From CAYTIB01 sp964437725 (GTDB lineage: Bacteria > UBA8248 > JACPRG01 > G963555815): a stretch of DNA of 64,000 bases. This document shows, one piece after another, positions 60,863 to 64,000 of the stretch. A model generated the notes under the pieces. That model was not told the origin of the DNA, searched no databases, and was given only the letters and a program-made list of their open reading frames with translations. Positions within the stretch are counted from its first letter, which is position 1. The number at the start of each line of letters is the position of its first letter. The translations under genes were made by a program, and so were the position numbers. Location of the stretch: assembly GCA_964437725.1 (NCBI GenBank), contig CAYTIB010000026.1, positions 85,363-149,362 on the forward strand, written 5' to 3'.

Positions 60863-61627
60863 TTAGCTTCTGGAGGAAAAAATAAGGTCTTTAATCTCTG
60901 TCACATGATCTCGGAATTCGGGCGAAAACTCCATCTCTGCATCTCGTGGTCGAGGCAGTTTGACATCAATGATATCGGCAATCTGACCCGGTCGCGGGGT
61001 AAACACGACAACACGGTCGGCCAGTAAAACAGCCTCTGAGATACTGTGAGTAACAAATAGAATGGTCTTCTTTCGCTCTTGCCAGATACGCAAAAGCTCA
61101 AAACCCATGTCCTCCCGAGTCATCGCATCGAGGGCCCCAAAAGGCTCGTCCATCAGGAGAAGCAAGGGATCGTAAACCAACGCCCTGCAAATCGAAACCC
61201 GCTGTTGCATTCCTCCCGACAACTGCCTTGGCTTGTGCTTATCAAAACCCTCAAGACCCGTGAGCTTAATCAAATCACTGGTTATTTCTTTATAGTTTTT
61301 GTCTCTGAGGTTTAAAATTTCAATCGGGTACATAATGTTTTCTGTCACTGTCCTCCAGGGCATCAAAATTGGTGCCTGGAAAACCATCCCCACATCCTGA
61401 TAGGGTTCCGTTACCCTATTCCCTTCGATAAAAATCTCTCCATCGGTAAGTGGCATCAAACCAACTAACAGCTTCAGTAAAGTGCTCTTGCCACAACCGC
61501 TGGGTCCCACAATTGTGATAAACTCCTCTTCGCCCACGTCAAAACTAATGTTCTGCAACGCAGTTACCGGCGGTTCTTGTTTAATCCGTGGTTCGAAGGT
61601 TTTTGTAACGCTTTTAATGTTGATCAA
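60863..61627 (-). CDS. ABC transporter ATP-binding protein (nitrate/sulfonate/taurine/thiamine-precursor type)
   Basis: 254 residues from a TTG with GGAGAG upstream. Walker A GPSGCGKST, Q-loop VFQAPILMPWRT, signature LSGGMQQRVS, Walker B LLLMDEPFGALD and H-loop VTHSISEA are complete. The N-terminal domain and length are those of the SsuB/TauB/ThiZ group. It powers the permease 21 nt upstream on the same strand. Confidence 0.95.
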   Translation of the reverse strand: MINIKSVTKTFEPRIKQEPPVTALQNISFDVGEEEFITIVGPSGCGKSTLLKLLVGLMPLTDGEIFIEGNRVTEPYQDVGMVFQAPILMPWRTVTENIMYPIEILNLRDKNYKEITSDLIKLTGLEGFDKHKPRQLSGGMQQRVSICRALVYDPLLLLMDEPFGALDAMTREDMGFELLRIWQERKKTILFVTHSISEAVLLADRVVVFTPRPGQIADIIDVKLPRPRDAEMEFSPEFRDHVTEIKDLIFSSRS

Positions 61628-61648
61628 TTATTTCTCTCCAACTTTTGC

Positions 61649-62434
61649 CTACAGCTGGAGCCCCCCTTCCTTTTTCTCTTCAAGATACCAAGGTTTGAAA
61701 AGGTATTCGGCAAGAGCGATCAGCCCAAAAAGTACAATTCCCATAATCGCTAAAATGCCTATCGCTGCAAATCCCAAAGAGGTATTCATCCTGGCACTCG
61801 AGGTTAAAATAAGAAATCCTAATCCCGCATCGGATCCTACAAATTCCCCAATAACTGCTCCGATAACAGAGAAAGCTATGGATATTTTAAGTCCTGACCA
61901 AAAATGGGGGAGTGCCATAGGGATCCGCACCTTAACCAACACTTGCCACCAACTTGCGCGCAATATCCGAGATAGCTCCAACATTTCCGGTGGGATTAGT
62001 GTCAAACCTGTAGCCATATTCACAACCATAGGGAAAAAGGCTATTAAAAATGCAGTCGTAATAATCGGGTAAATATTCACGCCCATCCAAACTAGCAACA
62101 ACGGAGCCAAAGCAACTTTCGGTACGGATTGAGTCACGATTAGTAGGGGATATACCGTATTTCTCAAAAAATCCGATGAGATAATAACAACAGCAAGAAC
62201 TACTCCCAATACAACAGCCGCGATAAACCCCACCATGGTCTCAAAAAAAGTCAGCCAAATATGATAAGGCAAAACCCCATACCACTCATCAAGGGACTCC
62301 AATACCTTGGTTGGGGGCGGGAGCAGCCAAAGGGGAACATCGAGCACCCTGACAATGACTTCCCACAGCACAAGAATCCCTATCATCGCTATGCCAGGCC
62401 AAACATATTTTTGTAAAAAGGTGCTAAGCCCCAT
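61649..62434 (-). CDS. ABC transporter permease (SsuC/TauC/ThiX family)
   Basis: 261 residues, ribosome site GGAG. About six hydrophobic helices; the EAA-type loop appears at LRASWWQVLVKVRIPMALPHFWSGLKI. IISSDFLRNTVYPLLIVTQSVPKVALAPLLLVWMG is typical of this transporter group. It sits between the ATPase and substrate-binding genes. Solute assignment depends on the binding protein. Confidence 0.94.
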   Translation of the reverse strand: MGLSTFLQKYVWPGIAMIGILVLWEVIVRVLDVPLWLLPPPTKVLESLDEWYGVLPYHIWLTFFETMVGFIAAVVLGVVLAVVIISSDFLRNTVYPLLIVTQSVPKVALAPLLLVWMGVNIYPIITTAFLIAFFPMVVNMATGLTLIPPEMLELSRILRASWWQVLVKVRIPMALPHFWSGLKISIAFSVIGAVIGEFVGSDAGLGFLILTSSARMNTSLGFAAIGILAIMGIVLFGLIALAEYLFKPWYLEEKKEGGLQL

Positions 62435-62505
62435 GCAGGAAACTCCTAAAAGAATCTAAACCTTGCAGATCCCGAGCCTCAAACTAGCAACAAAAATGCA
62501 TTAAG

Positions 62506-62547
62506 AAAGAAAGGCAGGAGAAGTATAATCCCCTCCTGCCTTTCTTT
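62506..62547. terminator. Strong 15-bp hairpin between substrate-binding gene and permease
   Basis: 62506-62520 (core GAAAGGCAGGAG) is exactly complementary to 62533-62547 around a 12-nt loop, with T-rich sequence on both sides. It lies just after the substrate-binding gene (ends 62554). On the minus strand it probably lets most transcripts end there, so the binding protein is made in excess over the permease, a common arrangement in ABC operons. Confidence 0.7.
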
Positions 62548-62553
62548 TAAAAC

Positions 62554-63564
62554 TCAGTCTGGGAACTTGATCCTTGGGTTAAACTTGTTCGTGTAAACTC
62601 CCGCAGGTTTTACCAACCCAGCTGGCAAAGCCATATATTTCTCCATCGACTTGACAGTCTGTACAACCTTTTCTGGGGCGATATAACCCATTCCGTTTTT
62701 GAGCGTGTTAGGAGTCGTCATCATCTGGCGAACTAGCACGTACTCTTTAATAGATGACTCCCGATCAACTTGAGGTTGAAGCTTTTTGAGTAGATCAGCT
62801 CCCTCCTGGGGATGACTAAACGCATAATGAAAACCCTGTAAAGTGGCCTTCACAAAACGGCGGACCTCATCCGGTCTTTCCTTGATCCTCTTCTCAGAGG
62901 TGAGCAGACTGTTCGAGTACAAGGTCAAACCCGTCTCGGAATACAGGAAGTGATCAACCCTCTGCCCTTTTTCCTTTGCATGCTTGTTCAGGAGAACACT
63001 GGAAAAGATATACTCAGTGATAGCATCCACAGACCCGGCAAGAAGCAGTGCGTGCATAGCAGCAGGTTTTACGTTCTTTCTGATAACCTTGTCATTTATC
63101 CCGATGGGGTTCAGGAATCCCGACAACAACTTGGATGTTGACCCACCAGGCGAAACTGTAATCGATTTGCCGGCCAAGTCTTTAGGCTTGTTGATCCCCT
63201 TTCCCGCGATGAAAAAAACCGCATAGGGAGGGTGTTGGTAAATGGTAGCCAAGGCTTTTACCGGAACCTTATCGTTCCCGCGTGCCAAAACCAGTGCTCC
63301 CATGTCTCCAAAACCATAGTCAGAAGTTCCCTGAGCGGTTAGAGCAACAGCTTTGACAGATCCAAAACCTCGCCTCACAACTACATCCAGACCAGCCTTC
63401 TTGTAGAAACCCTTTCCTACCGCCGTGAAATACCCCGTGTGACGACCATAAATTACCCAGTCCAAGTTAAATTTAATCTTTTCGGCCGACGAATTACCTA
63501 CAAACAAAAACGACAATGCCAACGACAAACCAAGAAACCGCACAAACGTTCTACTCTTTCGCAT
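62554..63564 (-). CDS. ABC transporter periplasmic substrate-binding protein, NMT1/THI5-like
   Basis: 336 residues, strong ribosome site (GGAGGGAGG). An N-terminal signal peptide (about 1-27, ending SSAEK) is clear. IKFNLDWVIYGRHTGYFTAVGKGFYKKAGLDVVVRRG, then SDYGFGDMGALVLARG and GKSITVSPGGSTSKLL are typical of the NMT1/THI5-like and SsuA families. It captures a small solute, perhaps a pyrimidine thiamine precursor, sulfonate or nitrile-like compound, for the permease. No TPP riboswitch was seen before it. Confidence 0.93.
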   Translation of the reverse strand: MRKSRTFVRFLGLSLALSFLFVGNSSAEKIKFNLDWVIYGRHTGYFTAVGKGFYKKAGLDVVVRRGFGSVKAVALTAQGTSDYGFGDMGALVLARGNDKVPVKALATIYQHPPYAVFFIAGKGINKPKDLAGKSITVSPGGSTSKLLSGFLNPIGINDKVIRKNVKPAAMHALLLAGSVDAITEYIFSSVLLNKHAKEKGQRVDHFLYSETGLTLYSNSLLTSEKRIKERPDEVRRFVKATLQGFHYAFSHPQEGADLLKKLQPQVDRESSIKEYVLVRQMMTTPNTLKNGMGYIAPEKVVQTVKSMEKYMALPAGLVKPAGVYTNKFNPRIKFPD

Positions 63565-63920
63565 CGTACCTCCCTCCGAGATTCGCGTTTTATTTTGAGA
63601 ATCGGAGGCTAGCTGTTTACAATCCCGATGTCAAGTAGGTAATTAAATCGCGATAGACACGAAAGCGCTGCTCCGGTCCGACGAAATATGAATTGACACC
63701 GGGATTCGCTTGTATCCGGAGGTTGCAATTTTGAAACCGGAAAAAAAATTGCACACTTACTTTGAATTTCATGCACCGAATGGAAATATCCGACAATATA
63801 AAAATAAGGGCTGGATTTTCACTTTCCGCAAGCTTGGTTTACACCTTAGTAGTATTAGGGCTTTTCCTCAGAAAGATTTACTGCAATAATTTGGAAGTCC
63901 CAACACGATGGAGAGGAATT
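63565..63920. other. Divergent intergenic region (356 bp)
   Basis: It lies between the ABC binding-protein gene and the right-edge gene. AT-rich with no gene. A TTGACA at 63693-63698 lacks a matching -10. No riboswitch motif recognised. Confidence 0.4.
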
Positions 63921-64000
63921 ATGGACGAAGCTCAGCTCTGGCCTGCCTTACGCGAGTACTGGCACCCGGTCTGTTGGTCCAAGGAAGCGACAGAGCGGCC
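63921..64000 (+). CDS. Start of a probable Rieske 2Fe-2S oxygenase (runs off the right edge)
   Basis: ATG 63921 follows GAGAGG. The 26 visible residues include LREYWHPVCWSKEATER, resembling the N-terminal LRxFWYPVAxSxE pattern of Rieske non-haem iron oxygenase alpha subunits. The Rieske CxH and CxxH motifs would lie beyond the edge, so the call rests on this short N-terminus only. Confidence 0.55.
   Translation, partial: MDEAQLWPALREYWHPVCWSKEATER

Noticed and set aside
63565..63920. TPP riboswitch before the NMT1/THI5-like binding protein
   Set aside because: The conserved CTGAGA and ACCTGA-type elements were not found on the minus strand in this gap.

Overview
The window reads as one contiguous stretch of chromosome from a free-living, Gram-negative-type bacterium with roughly half G+C. 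No phage, insertion sequence, CRISPR array, tRNA or rRNA was seen. It combines MEP isoprenoid genes, a full proteobacterial-style ISC iron-sulfur operon, an archaeal-looking sugar nucleotidyltransferase, and a long run of scattered catabolic genes (LLM oxidoreductase, CaiB, MmgE/PrpD, acyl-CoA dehydrogenase, NMT1-type ABC transporter). I would guess an uncultured, probably marine lineage near Nitrospinota, Tectomicrobia or the old deltaproteobacterial grade; this placement is inference and weak.

Left part (1-29150, almost all on the minus strand) is housekeeping. 1-6418 is an amino-sugar cluster (GlmU-like, GlmS, phosphohexomutase, orphan beta-helix protein) that runs into a UvrD/PcrA helicase. 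6643-14847 holds a Fis-type regulator with a degenerate receiver, an FmdB zinc ribbon, IlvE, a methyltransferase, a geranylgeranyl-reductase-like flavoprotein with a tiny membrane protein, an aspartate aminotransferase, CoaD and RlmN. 15042-29069 is a compact operon folD-xseA-xseB-ispA-dxs-tlyA-DUF697-DUF445-addB-addA with a good promoter at 29121-29150.

The centre (29415-36637, plus strand) has moaA behind a promoter, a folded leader with a GNRA hairpin and an intrinsic terminator (a riboswitch-like arrangement), then iscR-iscS-iscU-iscA-hscB-hscA-fdx-iscX. A near-consensus IscR type-1 palindrome lies beside the iscR promoter, so the ISC operon is probably autoregulated. HscB carries an N-terminal four-cysteine domain and the ferredoxin a His-rich tail.

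The right part (36661-64000) is a mosaic of small, mostly unlinked catabolic units on both strands: DEAD-box helicase, orphan radical SAM protein, LLM oxidoreductase, M24 peptidase, a two-component 2-oxoacid dehydrogenase E1 with aldehyde dehydrogenase, an SDR-amidohydrolase pair, two small membrane proteins, a lone molybdenum hydroxylase large subunit, a MetE-like protein, alcohol dehydrogenase, a DsbA-fold isomerase, an acyl-CoA catabolic operon, a nitrate/thiamine-precursor-type ABC transporter, and the start of a probable Rieske oxygenase.

The most interesting observation is at 53225-53860. An AhpD/carboxymuconolactone-decarboxylase-like gene is interrupted by one in-frame TGA exactly where the second cysteine of the family's CxxC redox motif should be. 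The frame then stays open for 124 codons of good family sequence, and a small hairpin lies just after the TGA. The simplest reading is a selenoprotein (C84-x-x-U87). Gene finders would split it into a short ORF and an unannotated tail.
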